In this document: in pieces, positions 1-8,602 of the stretch
How the letters are laid out: every line of letters begins with the position of its first letter
Numbering within the stretch: position 1 is the first letter of the stretch
Assembly (NCBI RefSeq): GCF_001949125.1
Contig: NZ_MSTI01000077.1
Span: forward strand, 124,001-188,000
DNA length: 64,000 nt
Direction of reading: 5' to 3'
Source of the DNA: Deinococcus marmoris
GTDB lineage: Bacteria; Deinococcota; Deinococci; Deinococcales; Deinococcaceae
Translations under genes and position numbers: made by a program
The notes under the pieces: generated by a model
Told to the model about the DNA's origin: nothing
What the model saw: the letters and a program-made list of their open reading frames with translations, nothing else
The model's database searches: none

Positions 1-10
1 ATCCAGGGGT

Positions 11-787
11 GTGGCCCGGATTCGTGCCGCCTTCGAGAAGGCAAAAGCCGAGGGCCGTGCCGCCTTCATCCCCTTCATGACTGCCGGGTATCCCAGCGCC
101 GCCGCTTTTCCCGCGCTGGCCGACGATCTGCTGGCCCGCGCCGATCTGCTGGAAGTCGGGCTGCCCTACAGCGATCCGCTAGGGGACGGTCCCACCATCC
201 AGCGGGCCAGTGAGCAGGCGCTGGCGGACGGCACCAGCACGCGCCGCACCATTGAACTGGTCAAGGAACTGCGAACCCGTCACGACAAGCCCATCGTGAT
301 CATGACCTACGTGAATCCTATCTACGCCGTCGGCCCGCGCGAGTTCATGGAACTGGCTCAGGCGGCTGGAGTAGACGGCCTGATCCTGCCCGATCTGCCC
401 CCGGATCAGGACCTGGAAATCGCTGATCTGGCCGCCGAACACGGCATTGCTGTCACCTTCCTGATCGCGCCCACCAGCACGCCGGAGCGCATCAAGCTGG
501 TGGCCGAAGCCTGCACGGGCTTTCTGTACGCGGTCAGTGTGACCGGCGTGACTGGGGCGCGCGAAGGCACGGCGCTGGGTGAGGTTCCCGCCATGCTGGA
601 ACTGGCCCGGCAGCACACCGATGTTCCCATTGCGGTGGGCTTTGGCGTCAAGGACACGCAGACCGCGCATCAGGTTGCGAATCTGGCGGACGGCGTGGTG
701 GTGGGCAGCGCCTTCATCAACGCGGTGCGTGAGGGACAGGATGTGCCAGCGCTGGTCAAAAGCCTCGCAGACGGCTGCGTGCGCTGA
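11..787 (+). CDS. trpA: Tryptophan synthase alpha subunit
   Basis: Cleaves indole-3-glycerol phosphate to indole and glyceraldehyde-3-phosphate in the last stage of tryptophan synthesis, in complex with TrpB in the cytoplasm. The 258-residue product is full length for the family. The conserved segment LLEVGLPYSDPLGDGPTIQ carries the catalytic Glu and Asp, and a glycine-rich phosphate-binding region (AVGFGVKD, then VVVGSAFI) lies near the C-terminus. The GTG start at 11 is chosen because MARIRAAFEKAKAEGRAAFIPF matches the usual N-terminus. trpB would be expected immediately upstream, outside the window. A degenerate copy of the dispersed repeat begins 14 nt after the stop. Confidence 0.97.
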   Translation: MARIRAAFEKAKAEGRAAFIPFMTAGYPSAAAFPALADDLLARADLLEVGLPYSDPLGDGPTIQRASEQALADGTSTRRTIELVKELRTRHDKPIVIMTYVNPIYAVGPREFMELAQAAGVDGLILPDLPPDQDLEIADLAAEHGIAVTFLIAPTSTPERIKLVAEACTGFLYAVSVTGVTGAREGTALGEVPAMLELARQHTDVPIAVGFGVKDTQTAHQVANLADGVVVGSAFINAVREGQDVPALVKSLADGCVR

Positions 788-800
788 GGCCCAACCCCTG

Positions 801-990
801 ATACGGATTTTGCCTGTGACGCGGAATGTGGCAGAAATCGGGACAGCGCCGATTCCCGCATTCCGTGCCTGGAACCCGTTTTTCTCCTGCTTCCTGTCTT
901 GCCCAGAACAGCGCCCCTGACTGGTACAGCTTGGAGAGAGGCCGCTTTGACACCTGTTCGGATTTTCAGGTGTTTCCGGCATCTTTCAAT
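801..990 (-). repeat. Dispersed intergenic repeat, copy A (degenerate, reverse orientation)
   Basis: The right end (CCGTATCAG when read on the minus strand) starts at about 801, 14 nt after the trpA stop. The right-hand hairpin arms AATCGG and CCGATT are intact and identical to copy B. The left-hand part (the AGGTGTTT region near 970) is only partly recognisable and its hairpin is broken, so the boundary near 990 is approximate. It is the only copy whose orientation opposes the upstream gene. Confidence 0.65.
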
Positions 991-1035
991 TTGAGGCCGC
1001 GTGATTCTGTAAGAACGCCGCACGTCCCTTCTTTT

Positions 1036-1041
1036 TACATT
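1036..1041 (+). promoter_or_regulatory. -10 box (TACATT) of a probable leaderless transcript
   Basis: TACATT lies 10 nt before the ATG at 1052. This spacing leaves no room for a 5' leader with a ribosome binding site and supports the ATG over the TTG at 1040. Confidence 0.45.
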
Positions 1042-1051
1042 GGGCGGCAGA

Positions 1052-2845
1052 ATGACCTTGCGCCGCCTGCTCCTATTGGCCCAGCTCCCTTTCTGGGTGC
1101 TGCTGGTGGCCGCCTTCGTCCTGCTGTCGGGAGCGCTGGACGCCCGCGTACAGGCCACCGAACAGGCTGCCCAGACCCGCGCCACCCTGACCGGGATCGG
1201 ACAGGTCATGCAGCATGTGGTGGATCTTGAAACCGGGCTGCGCGGCTACGTTATCGCGGGGCAACTGGAGTTTCTGGAACCCTATGAGGCTGCCCGCGCC
1301 GCCCTGCCCACCGAACTGGCCGTGCTGGACGGGCCGGGCCGCGAGAGCCAGCGCCTGGGCCGGATTCGCGGCCTGATCGACCGCTGGCAGACCGAGGTGG
1401 CCCTGCCCGAGATCGCCGCCCGCCAGCGCAGCGAGGCCGAGGCGGGGGGGCTGGTCAGGACAGGCCAGGGCAAGAAGATTCTGGACGCGGTCCGCGCTGA
1501 GGTGGCGGCTTACCGTGCCGGGCAGACCCAGCGGCTTGCGGCCCTGGACACGGCGGCCTCGGCGCAGTTGCGGCGGCTGCGGCTGATGCTGTACGGCGTG
1601 GGGGGGGCCGCATTGCTGGCCAGCATCATCGCCACGCTGGTCAGCGCGCAGAGAATTTCCAGAAGTTTTGGCCGCTTCACCGCCGCTGCCCAGCGTCTGA
1701 CCGACGGCGAGACCGGGGTGCGGGTGGACACGCGCGGCCCCACCGAGATCCAGACGCTGTCGGGGGCTTTCAACCACATGAGTGGAGGGCTGGAACTGGC
1801 GCAGGGGCTGGCCCGGACCCACGCCGATACCCTGGCTGCCCGCAACGAGTGGATGCGCCGCCTGGGCGAGTTCGGAGACTGGATGCAGGCCGCCCGCAGC
1901 CTGGAAGAAGGCGCGCGGATTCTGGAATGCGCCCTGCCGGAATTGCTGCCCGGCACGCGCGGCACGCTGCTCCAGCACAATGCCTCGCGCAACCTGCTGC
2001 TGCCGCTGGCGGTCTGGGGCGGCGAGACGGGAACGGCCACCCCGCCGGACGGCTGCTGGGCGCTGCGCCGGGGAGAGGCCGTGACGCCGGGGGCGGACCG
2101 TCTGGCCCCGGCCTGCCTGGGCGGCCCAGGGGGTACCTACACCTGCGTGCCGCTGTTCTCGCACGGTGAGACGCTGGGCATCATGCGGCTGCGCCCGGAG
2201 ATTGAGGGCACGGGGCTTTCCGCCGACCTGCTCGCCGTGCTGCCCGGCATCGTGCGGCAGGTGTCGCTGGCGCTGGCCGGGCTGAGGTTGCAAGACCGCC
2301 TGCTTCAGCAAACCATCCGCGATCCGCTGACCGGCCTGTTCAACCGCCGCCGCCTGGAAGACGAGCTGGACACCCAGACCGCCCATGCCACCGCCAGCGG
2401 TCAGCCCCTGTCGTTGATCGCGCTGGACGTGGATCACTTCAAGCGCCTGAACGACACTTTCGGCCACGATGCCGGGGATGCGGCCCTGGTGCGCCTGAGC
2501 GCGGCGCTGCGTGATCTGGCCCCGCCCGGCAGCACCCCTGCCCGCCCCGGCGGCGAGGAATTCTCGCTGCTGCTGCCCGGCCACGATCTGGCGGCGGCCA
2601 CTGCCCTGGCCGAGCGCCTGCGCACCCAGATCGCGGGCTGGACCCTCACCCATGCGGGCATCTCGCTGGGGCAAATCACGGTGTCGCTGGGGGTGGCCGA
2701 GTACGCCGCGCCGCTCTCCACCCCGTCTGCCCTGGTCCGCGCCGCCGACGAGGCCCTGTACAGCGCCAAACGCCAGGGCCGCAACCGCGCGGTGGCGTCG
2801 CAGCCGCTGAATCCAGAAGCGTGGCTGGCCCTCACGCCGGGATAG
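1052..2845 (+). CDS. Membrane diguanylate cyclase: CHASE3-HAMP-(GAF-like)-GGDEF
   Basis: Predicted to synthesise cyclic di-GMP in response to a periplasmic or membrane signal. Order of parts in the roughly 597-residue product: N-terminal transmembrane helix (about 5-28), CHASE3-like sensor containing VDLETGLRGYVIAG, second transmembrane helix (about 180-200), a HAMP linker with AAQRLTDGETGVRV, a middle GAF-like region, and a C-terminal GGDEF domain. The active-site motif reads GGEEF and the upstream LDVDHFKRLNDTFGH helix is intact, so activity is likely. The RxxD inhibitory site nine residues before GGEEF is absent (PPGS there), so classical product inhibition is not expected. ATG 1052 is preferred over TTG 1040. 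Confidence 0.9.
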   Translation: MTLRRLLLLAQLPFWVLLVAAFVLLSGALDARVQATEQAAQTRATLTGIGQVMQHVVDLETGLRGYVIAGQLEFLEPYEAARAALPTELAVLDGPGRESQRLGRIRGLIDRWQTEVALPEIAARQRSEAEAGGLVRTGQGKKILDAVRAEVAAYRAGQTQRLAALDTAASAQLRRLRLMLYGVGGAALLASIIATLVSAQRISRSFGRFTAAAQRLTDGETGVRVDTRGPTEIQTLSGAFNHMSGGLELAQGLARTHADTLAARNEWMRRLGEFGDWMQAARSLEEGARILECALPELLPGTRGTLLQHNASRNLLLPLAVWGGETGTATPPDGCWALRRGEAVTPGADRLAPACLGGPGGTYTCVPLFSHGETLGIMRLRPEIEGTGLSADLLAVLPGIVRQVSLALAGLRLQDRLLQQTIRDPLTGLFNRRRLEDELDTQTAHATASGQPLSLIALDVDHFKRLNDTFGHDAGDAALVRLSAALRDLAPPGSTPARPGGEEFSLLLPGHDLAAATALAERLRTQIAGWTLTHAGISLGQITVSLGVAEYAAPLSTPSALVRAADEALYSAKRQGRNRAVASQPLNPEAWLALTPG

Positions 2846-2915
2846 CGCCAGGATAGATGGTGTGCTGATGCGCCCGGACTGAATTCTCCCCGCCTCTGTC
2901 GCCTACCATGTCGGC

Positions 2916-3917
2916 ATGACCGTTCAAATCAAGACTCCAATGCTGCTGCTGGCCTCGCTGTTGCTGGGAGGCGTTCTGGGCAGCGCCGGGGCGCAGGTGG
3001 GCCAGCCCCTCGCCCCGTTTCTCAAGAGTCCGGCCCTGGTCACAGTCAAACAGGGCGCGGCGGGTGTGCTGACATTTGCGGATGGTTCCAGCGCGGTGCT
3101 TCAAAGCAGGGGCGGCTACCTGAGCGCCGCGAAGATCATCGTGGCAAATTCGGACGGGGCGGCGGCGCGGGCGGCAGAACTGACGGGGGTACTGAGCGGC
3201 TTCGGCGGCGGGCTGGCCGGGCCGATGCTGGAATTTTTGAAGCGAGAGGACGTGATTAAGCAGTTGACGAAAGGGCTGACCATCGGTGCGGACCCCTTCA
3301 CTATCGGTCTGAAAACCGAGGGCAAACTGTTGACCGTGAACCTGAGTCTGGACCGCGTGGCCGACGGAACGTTCGCGCCCACCACCAACGCCCTGCCCGC
3401 TAGAAAGGCTGGAAAGAGTGACGTGGTGCTGCGTGTCTACAGCGATTTTCAGTGTCCCTACTGCCGCCAGTTCGAGAGCCAGACCCTGCCCGCCCTGCTG
3501 CGTGCCTTACCCGACGACGTGCGCGTGGAATTCCATCAGTTTCCCCTGGAATCTATCCATCCTTTCGCCCGCCCCGCCGCCGAGGCCAGCGAATGCGCCG
3601 CCCAGCAGGGCAAATTCTGGGCCTACAAGGACGCGCTGTTCCGCGATCAGTCGTGGCTGGCAGGCCAGGACCCGGCCCCGGTCTTCATCGCCCTGGCCGC
3701 AGACACGCGGCTGAAGGCCGACACCTTCAAAACCTGCCTGTCCACGCGCGGCGGCAAGGCAGCCGTGGACGCCGGACTAGCTGAAGCCCGGCGGCTGGGC
3801 CTGAACGGCACGCCCAGCGTGTTCGTCGGTCCTTACAAGGCATCGGACCCTTACGACGCGGCGGCCCTGCTGCAACTGATCAACTTCACCCGCGCGGCGG
3901 AAGGCAGCAAGCCTTGA
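2916..3917 (+). CDS. Secreted DsbA-like thioredoxin-fold protein
   Basis: A 333-residue exported thiol oxidoreductase. Residues 1-26 form a signal peptide (LLLASLLLGGVLGSAGAQ). A helical N-terminal region of about 140 residues has no recognised domain. The thioredoxin_4/DsbA-like domain follows with the redox motif C180-P-Y-C183 in YSDFQCPYCRQFE and a late cis-Pro loop (NGTPSVFVG). Probable role is disulfide formation or isomerisation in the envelope. A -10 box TACCAT (2904-2909) lies 6 nt before the ATG, which suggests a leaderless mRNA. The TGA stop overlaps the TTG start of the next gene within TTGA, so the two are translationally coupled. Confidence 0.85.
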   Translation: MTVQIKTPMLLLASLLLGGVLGSAGAQVGQPLAPFLKSPALVTVKQGAAGVLTFADGSSAVLQSRGGYLSAAKIIVANSDGAAARAAELTGVLSGFGGGLAGPMLEFLKREDVIKQLTKGLTIGADPFTIGLKTEGKLLTVNLSLDRVADGTFAPTTNALPARKAGKSDVVLRVYSDFQCPYCRQFESQTLPALLRALPDDVRVEFHQFPLESIHPFARPAAEASECAAQQGKFWAYKDALFRDQSWLAGQDPAPVFIALAADTRLKADTFKTCLSTRGGKAAVDAGLAEARRLGLNGTPSVFVGPYKASDPYDAAALLQLINFTRAAEGSKP

Positions 3918-5101
3918 CCCGGCCCCTCTACCATCAGGATTCGGCGGCCCTGTCCTTTACGGCCAGCGTCCAGGCTGTCGGTGATTCGGAAGTCGTGCTG
4001 GACGCTACCGCCTTCTATCCGGCGGGCGGCGGGCAGAGCGCCGATCACGGAATGCTGCGCTGGAATGGGGGAGAGGTGGGTGTTATCGACACCCGCAAGG
4101 ACAAGGTGACGGGGTTGATCTGGCACAAACTGGACGGCATCCCTCCGGCAGTCGGCACGCAGATTACGGGTGAGGTGGACGCTGCGCGGCGCTGGCGGCA
4201 CATGGCGCGGCACAGCGGCGAACATCTGCTGGCGCAGTGCTTCGTGCGGATCGATCCGGCCTTCGCCGTGGACGCGGTCAATATGACCCACCCCGAATGC
4301 ACCCTCGATCTGCGCGGCGATCCCACGGAGGCCGACGTGCGCGCCGCCGAGACCTTATTGCGGGAAACGCTGGCCCGCCAACGCCTGACCCTGCACACGC
4401 CCACCGTGCCCGAGGAGGAACTGGGACAGTACCCGCTGCGCCGCGAAACCAAAGTGCGCGGCGAGGTGCGGCTGGTGATCTTCAAAGACGAGGATGGAGG
4501 GTTCTTTGATGTCAGTGCCTGCGGCGGCACGCACGTTCCACAGGCCAGTCTGGCGGCCCCAGTGGTGGTCCTGCGAACCGAGCGCATCCGGGGCGGCGTG
4601 ACCCGCGTGGTCTTCATGGCGGGTCAGGAAGCCAGCGAATATCTGGGTGGCGTCTACCGCGACTCCCGTGCGCTGGCCCAGACCTTCAGCGTGCCCGTGG
4701 AGCGGTTGACGGAGCGGGTGGAGGCGTTGCGAACGGACCTCACGGACTCGAAAGTGGAGGCGGCCCAACTGAAGGAAAAATTGGCCCGCGTACTGGTGGA
4801 AGCCGCGCTGCCCGACGCCCAGGGTCTGCGCTGGCTGGAGCTGGATGACCCGGCCCTGCTCGTCCCCGTTCTCGGTGATGTGCCCGCCGGAGAGGTGCGC
4901 GTGGCCCTGGCCCCCGGCGGACGCTGCGGCGTCGCCAGCGCACGGGCCGGGGTTCATGCGGGTGAACTGCTGCGGACGGCGCTGGCCGTCACCGGGGGGA
5001 AGGGCGGCGGACGCCCCGAACTGGCGCAGGGCAGCACGCTGGAGCCGGGCGGATTTCTGGCCGCTGTGCGTGGAGCTTTGGTCTCAGCCCACTCCTCCTG
5101 A
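3914..5101 (+). CDS. Alanyl-tRNA editing protein, AlaX type with DHHA1 C-terminus
   Basis: Predicted trans-editing hydrolase that removes mischarged Ser or Gly from tRNA(Ala). The 395-residue protein has the AlaRS editing-domain metal motifs: HSGEH (HxxxH) near residue 100 and CGGTHV (CxxxH) near residue 200. The C-terminal part ends with a DHHA1-like segment ([13 protein letters not shown]), making it a long AlaX form. No aminoacylation domain is present. The TTG start overlaps the previous stop by four bases; an unusual start codon, but the N-terminus aligns with the family from there. Coupling to a DsbA-like gene is not an obvious functional pairing. Confidence 0.88.
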   Translation: MTRPLYHQDSAALSFTASVQAVGDSEVVLDATAFYPAGGGQSADHGMLRWNGGEVGVIDTRKDKVTGLIWHKLDGIPPAVGTQITGEVDAARRWRHMARHSGEHLLAQCFVRIDPAFAVDAVNMTHPECTLDLRGDPTEADVRAAETLLRETLARQRLTLHTPTVPEEELGQYPLRRETKVRGEVRLVIFKDEDGGFFDVSACGGTHVPQASLAAPVVVLRTERIRGGVTRVVFMAGQEASEYLGGVYRDSRALAQTFSVPVERLTERVEALRTDLTDSKVEAAQLKEKLARVLVEAALPDAQGLRWLELDDPALLVPVLGDVPAGEVRVALAPGGRCGVASARAGVHAGELLRTALAVTGGKGGGRPELAQGSTLEPGGFLAAVRGALVSAHSS

Positions 5102-5115
5102 TCGCCGTACCCTGC

Positions 5116-5121
5116 TAACCT
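5116..5121 (+). promoter_or_regulatory. -10 box (TAACCT) before deoD
   Basis: TAACCT ends 8 nt before the ATG at 5130. A second candidate, TACCCT, lies at 5108-5113. Either fits the leaderless pattern of this genome. Confidence 0.35.
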
Positions 5122-5129
5122 GTGTCCCC

Positions 5130-5840
5130 ATGAGCATTCACCTCAACGCAGAAAAAGGCCAGATCGCCGAGACCGTGCTTCTCCCCGGCGATCCACTCCG
5201 CGCCCAGCACATCGCCCAGACCTTCTTTGAAAACCCCGTCCAGCACAATAATGTGCGCGGCATGCTGGGCTTCACCGGCACCTACAAGGGCCAGCGCGTC
5301 AGCGTGCAGGGCACGGGCATGGGCATCGCCAGCTCCATGATCTACGTCAGCGAACTGATCACCGAGTACGGCTGCAAGAATCTGGTCCGCGTTGGCACGG
5401 CAGGCAGCTATCAGGCAAACGTCCATGTGCGCGACATCGTGCTGGCGCAGGCCGCGAGTACCGACAGCAACATCAACCGCATCCGCTTTGGCGAGAAGAC
5501 CTTTGCGCCCATCGCGGACTTCGGGTTGCTGATGCGCGCCTACCAGATCGCCCAGGAACGCGGATTCACCACCCACGTCGGCAACATCATGAGCAGCGAC
5601 ACCTTCTACCACGACGATTTTGACCAGTACAAGATCTGGGCCGACTACGGCATCCTGGCCGTGGAGATGGAGGCTGCCGGGCTGTACACCCTGGCCGCCA
5701 AGCACGGCGTCAAGGCGCTGACCATCCTGACCATCAGCGATCATCTGGTCACGCACGAGGTCACCACCTCTGAGGAACGCCAGCAGACCTTCGATCAGAT
5801 GATCGAGGTGGCGCTGGACGCAGCTCTAGACCTGAAATAA
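5130..5840 (+). CDS. deoD: Purine nucleoside phosphorylase, DeoD type
   Basis: Phosphorolytic cleavage of purine (deoxy)nucleosides to free base and (deoxy)ribose-1-phosphate. The 236-residue product is close to the 239 of the E. coli homohexamer. Conserved elements are [12 protein letters not shown] at the N-terminus, [37 protein letters not shown] and TISDHL with the catalytic Asp. The reading frame is open further upstream (to 4845) but family homology starts at [16 protein letters not shown] strong hairpin terminator follows 16 nt after the stop. Confidence 0.96.
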   Translation: MSIHLNAEKGQIAETVLLPGDPLRAQHIAQTFFENPVQHNNVRGMLGFTGTYKGQRVSVQGTGMGIASSMIYVSELITEYGCKNLVRVGTAGSYQANVHVRDIVLAQAASTDSNINRIRFGEKTFAPIADFGLLMRAYQIAQERGFTTHVGNIMSSDTFYHDDFDQYKIWADYGILAVEMEAAGLYTLAAKHGVKALTILTISDHLVTHEVTTSEERQQTFDQMIEVALDAALDLK

Positions 5841-5856
5841 GTTCAGTGACGCTGTG

Positions 5857-5900
5857 GGAGCCAGTTGGAAGTTCGATTCTTCCGACTGGCTCCTTTATTT
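5857..5900 (+). terminator. Intrinsic terminator of deoD with a tRNA minihelix-like shape
   Basis: A 15-bp stem (one G-T wobble) from 5857 to 5893 with a 7-nt loop TTCGATT, followed by TTTATTT. The distal 5 bp plus loop (GGAAG-TTCGATT-CTTCC) has exactly the geometry and sequence of a tRNA T-arm. It separates deoD from the convergent gene ending at 5906. Confidence 0.8.
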
Positions 5901-5905
5901 GCAGT

Positions 5906-6574
5906 TCAATTCGTGTCGCTGGCCCCAAACGTCGTGTTGTCCAGAATGCTGTAGCCCAGCGCCGTGGCCGCGTCATTGCGGCTGCCCAGCGTGGACATGA
6001 TGGCGCGGCCCAGCGCCTCGTAGCGGTCCACTGCCGCCTTCCATTCCTGGGGGTTGTACAGGTCATAGTCCTCGTCTGGACTGGGTTTGTACGCGCGTAA
6101 AGTGGTGATATACGCGATGTGTTCGGCGGTGGCCTGCGCGATCTTCCGGCCGTAGAGCTGCCCCGTCTGCGCGCCTAGTGAACTGCGGGCCAGGGCGGAC
6201 AGGCTCTGCAACTGGTCTTCGAGATAAGGGTACATGCGCGGAATGGCGTGGTTATACAGCGTGCCGCCGCCCGCGCGGATGCCCGCCAGTTGGCCCTCCA
6301 GCGCCCGCATGTCGCGGTACTGCTGGCGCAGGCCGTCAATGCGGGCGCTGAGTTTGGGGAAGGCGGCAAGCTCCTTTTTCAACCGTGCTGCGCGGCACTC
6401 GGCCCAGTCGAAGGAGGCGGCGTCCTGATCTGCCTCGCCCCACTGCCCGGTGGCCAGCGTGGCGTATGAGCCGTCATCCAGAAGATTCGCCAGCGCGCAG
6501 TTCGGCGCGGTCTGGGCATGGGCGGAAACGCTCAGGGTCAGCAAAACAGGGAACAGCCAGCGCGCGGGATTCAT
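5906..6574 (-). CDS. Secreted protein of unknown function
   Basis: Unrecognised 222-residue protein. Residues 1-20 are a signal peptide (FPVLLTLSVSAHAQ, cleavage after AHA). The mature part is mostly helical and charged and contains two cysteines (in NCALAN and WAECRA). No catalytic motif is visible. On the minus strand TAAGCT lies 6 nt before the ATG (plus-strand 6581-6586), consistent with a leaderless message. The start lies 8 nt downstream of the rsmB stop, so the two may be co-transcribed. Confidence 0.75.
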   Translation of the reverse strand: MNPARWLFPVLLTLSVSAHAQTAPNCALANLLDDGSYATLATGQWGEADQDAASFDWAECRAARLKKELAAFPKLSARIDGLRQQYRDMRALEGQLAGIRAGGGTLYNHAIPRMYPYLEDQLQSLSALARSSLGAQTGQLYGRKIAQATAEHIAYITTLRAYKPSPDEDYDLYNPQEWKAAVDRYEALGRAIMSTLGSRNDAATALGYSILDNTTFGASDTN

Positions 6575-6582
6575 GGCCCAGC

Positions 6583-7863
6583 TTAGCCGATGGATGAATC
6601 GGCGCGTCTACGCAGGCGGGCGATAAAGAATCCGTCGATCCCACCCTCTGGCACGGTCAGCAGGCCGTCTCCGGCGGGAACGTGTGGCACCTCCACCTCA
6701 GGCACGTCCTCGGCCACGAATTCGGGATGTGCGGCCAGAAAGTCGGCCACCACCCCCGGCCCCTCCTGCGGCGTGACCGAGCAGACCGAGTAAACCAGCG
6801 TGCCGCCCGGAGCCACCAGCGCGGCGGCGTTGGGCAGCATCCGCGCCTGCAATGCCGCCATGCCTTCAACGGCCTCCGGGGTCAGCCGCAGCTTGATCTC
6901 CGGGTGACTGCGCAGGGTGCCGCTGCCGGTGCAGGGGGCGTCCAGCAGGACGTGGGCGGCGGGCGGCAGGTCGATGGGCCGGGTCAGATCGTGGGTCAGG
7001 AATTCGGCCTTCAGGCCCAGGCGTTCCAGGTTGGCGCTGGCCTGCTCGTGCTTGCGCGGCAGCAGGTCCACGCTGGTCACCTGTGCGCCGCGCGCGGCCA
7101 GCATGGCGGCCTTGATGCCCGCGCCCCCTGCCAGATCGAGGACACGCTGGCCGCCCACATCTCCCAGCGCGTCCACGCAGGCCAGACTCGCCGGGTTGAT
7201 CGGCTGCGCCCAGCCGCGCGCAAACGCCTCGGTCTCACGCAGAGGACGCGACAGTTCCACGCGGTCTGTCCCCTGGGGGCCGGGTTGCATGCGGCTGCCC
7301 TCGGTTTCCAGAGATTGAAAGCCCGCGTCGGACACGCTCAGCCACAGCGGTTGCGGCGTCAGCAGGTCGGCGAAGATGGCGTCGGCGTCCTCGCCATACA
7401 CCGTGCGGTAGATGTCGGCCAGCCAGCCGGGTAGTTCGGTGCGTGTTACCTCCGACGGCGCGGGGGCCTCGATGCGGCGCAGCACGGCGTTCACCAGACC
7501 CGGCGGGGCCAGCCGTGCGCCGCGCGCCAGATTCACGTACTCGCTGACCACCGCGTGCGGCGGCGTTTCCAGATACAGCTTTTCAAAGGCCCCGGCCAGC
7601 AGCAGCGTGCGGACCTTGGGGTGGGTATCCCCGGTCAGCATCGGCGTCAGCGCGGTGTCCAGGCTGGGAAAATGGCGCAGCGTGCCGTAGACGATGTGCG
7701 TCGCCAGCCCCGAGTCGCGGCCCGGCAGCCGGGCGGTCTGAAGGGCGGCGTCCAGCGCGGGCGCGGCAAAGCTCTCGCCCGCCACCACACGCAGCAGCAC
7801 CCGCACGGCCAGCTCGCGGGCGGGATTAAAGGTTTCGGGTCTGGGCCGGGGGGTAAACGTCAT
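6583..7863 (-). CDS. rsmB: 16S rRNA (cytosine-C5) methyltransferase, RsmB family
   Basis: SAM-dependent methylation of a 16S rRNA cytosine. The 426-residue product has an N-terminal NusB-like RNA-binding domain (about 10-140, [22 protein letters not shown]) and a C-terminal Rossmann methyltransferase domain. SAM motif I is [16 protein letters not shown]. Motif [12 protein letters not shown], has the release cysteine, and motif [14 protein letters not shown], has the catalytic cysteine. TATGCT on the minus strand (plus 7872-7877) lies 8 nt before the ATG. The base specificity (967) is inferred from the family only. Confidence 0.9.
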   Translation of the reverse strand: MTFTPRPRPETFNPARELAVRVLLRVVAGESFAAPALDAALQTARLPGRDSGLATHIVYGTLRHFPSLDTALTPMLTGDTHPKVRTLLLAGAFEKLYLETPPHAVVSEYVNLARGARLAPPGLVNAVLRRIEAPAPSEVTRTELPGWLADIYRTVYGEDADAIFADLLTPQPLWLSVSDAGFQSLETEGSRMQPGPQGTDRVELSRPLRETEAFARGWAQPINPASLACVDALGDVGGQRVLDLAGGAGIKAAMLAARGAQVTSVDLLPRKHEQASANLERLGLKAEFLTHDLTRPIDLPPAAHVLLDAPCTGSGTLRSHPEIKLRLTPEAVEGMAALQARMLPNAAALVAPGGTLVYSVCSVTPQEGPGVVADFLAAHPEFVAEDVPEVEVPHVPAGDGLLTVPEGGIDGFFIARLRRRADSSIG

Positions 7864-7905
7864 TCAGCGCCAGCATACGGTCTGCGGTGGGGGTTAAGGG
7901 AGTGG

Positions 7906-7918
7906 GATTCGGGCCGCC
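7906..7918 (+). repeat. 13-bp direct repeat, left target duplication of MITE 1
   Basis: GATTCGGGCCGCC here is repeated exactly at 8171-8183. The two copies abut the terminal inverted repeats of the element between them. Confidence 0.8.
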
Positions 7919-8170
7919 AGGGCTACCGCAAAGTCCCCAAGTCCGGTTTTAAGTCTGCCATGCCCGCACAACCCCTCTCCTGCGGAGCAGTGCCAGTCCG
8001 GCCCTACGGGTCACCTCCCCTTAGAAGGGAGGCAAGGAGATTCCTGCGCTGGACGATCTTTCAGGCCCCTTGGCTCCCTTTTGAGGGGAGCTGGCTGCGA
8101 AGCAGACTGAGGGGTTTGCTTTCCAGTTTGCCGCACTCTTACCCCCTGATGCTGACTTTGCGGTAGCCCT
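7919..8170. mobile_element. MITE-like non-autonomous element, 252 bp
   Basis: Bounded by perfect 17-bp terminal inverted repeats, AGGGCTACCGCAAAGTC at 7919-7935 and its reverse complement at 8154-8170, and flanked by exact 13-bp direct repeats. There is no coding capacity for a transposase. The interior holds imperfect inverted copies of an AACCCCTC...CTCCCCTT...AGGGAGGCAAGG block, so most of the element could fold. Duplications of 10-13 bp are typical of the IS4 group, so an IS4-type transposase acting in trans is an inference. Perfect ends and duplication suggest recent insertion. Confidence 0.8.
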
Positions 8171-8183
8171 GATTCGGGCCGCC
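8171..8183 (+). repeat. 13-bp direct repeat, right target duplication of MITE 1
   Basis: Second exact copy of GATTCGGGCCGCC, directly adjoining the right inverted repeat. Confidence 0.8.
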
Positions 8184-8190
8184 CACATGC

Positions 8191-8227
8191 AAAACGGCCC
8201 TGCCATCTTCACTCGGACGGCAGGGCC
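8191..8227 (-). terminator. Minus-strand intrinsic terminator-like hairpin
   Basis: GGCCCTGCC (8196-8204) pairs with GGCAGGGCC (8219-8227). AAAA at 8191-8194 gives a short U-tract when read on the minus strand. No minus-strand gene ends here, so the hairpin may close a non-coding transcript from the GC-rich stretch at 8228-8580. Confidence 0.5.
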
Positions 8228-8580
8228 AGCAACTTTGCGGGCGGGTTGTCGATGCTCTCCGCTGTGTGGAAGGCCCCGCCCGAAAGTGAAGTCAGTCTGC
8301 CCCGCCGCCGCTGCCCGTGCATCCGCCGAAAGTCGCAGGGTGGCTAAGCCAGATGGCGGGTGGGTGGGCAGATGGAAGGTGCAGATAGAGGGCACAGCCC
8401 ATGCTTCGGGAGGGTGGCGGTGTCGCTCACATCTGTCGCAGGTTGTGGCCCCCCTCTCTCCCCCCCCAGCGAATCCGGGAGGGGGAAAGTCCGTTCTTCA
8501 CAGCGTCCCTCCTGAACCGGGGGGCTGAGGCGGGCCAGCCTGCCCTGTCTGCCAGATGTTTCACGCCCCCCTTCTCCGGG
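8228..8580 (-). other. GC-rich non-coding stretch, candidate minus-strand ncRNA
   Basis: About 350 nt with no convincing protein: the open frames have no homology, no start signals and low-complexity translations. Several GC-rich hairpins are possible, for example GGGAGGG near 8476 with CCCTCC near 8508. A terminator-like hairpin lies at the minus-strand 3' end. I checked for tmRNA, RNase P RNA, SRP RNA and 6S landmarks and found none that hold. Whether it is transcribed cannot be told from sequence. Confidence 0.3.
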
Positions 8581-8587
8581 ACGCGGC

Positions 8588-8593
8588 TATACT
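8588..8593 (+). promoter_or_regulatory. -10 box (TATACT) of a probable leaderless transcript
   Basis: Near-consensus TATACT ending 9 nt before the ATG at 8603. Confidence 0.55.
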
Positions 8594-8602
8594 GCCTGCA
8601 AA

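Noticed and set aside
801..990. Trp-operon attenuator or riboswitch after trpA
   Set aside because: The segment is downstream of trpA and matches the dispersed repeat family, with no leader peptide rich in Trp.
5857..5893. tRNA gene
   Set aside because: Only the T-arm and acceptor-like helix are present. There is no D-arm or anticodon arm upstream, and the segment is too short.
8478..8493. RNase P RNA (GGGGGAAAGTCCG resembles its conserved GGAAAGTCC)
   Set aside because: The downstream gene starts at 8603, leaving about 120 nt, and the other conserved regions (ACAGAA... and GAGAGCAA-like parts) are missing.
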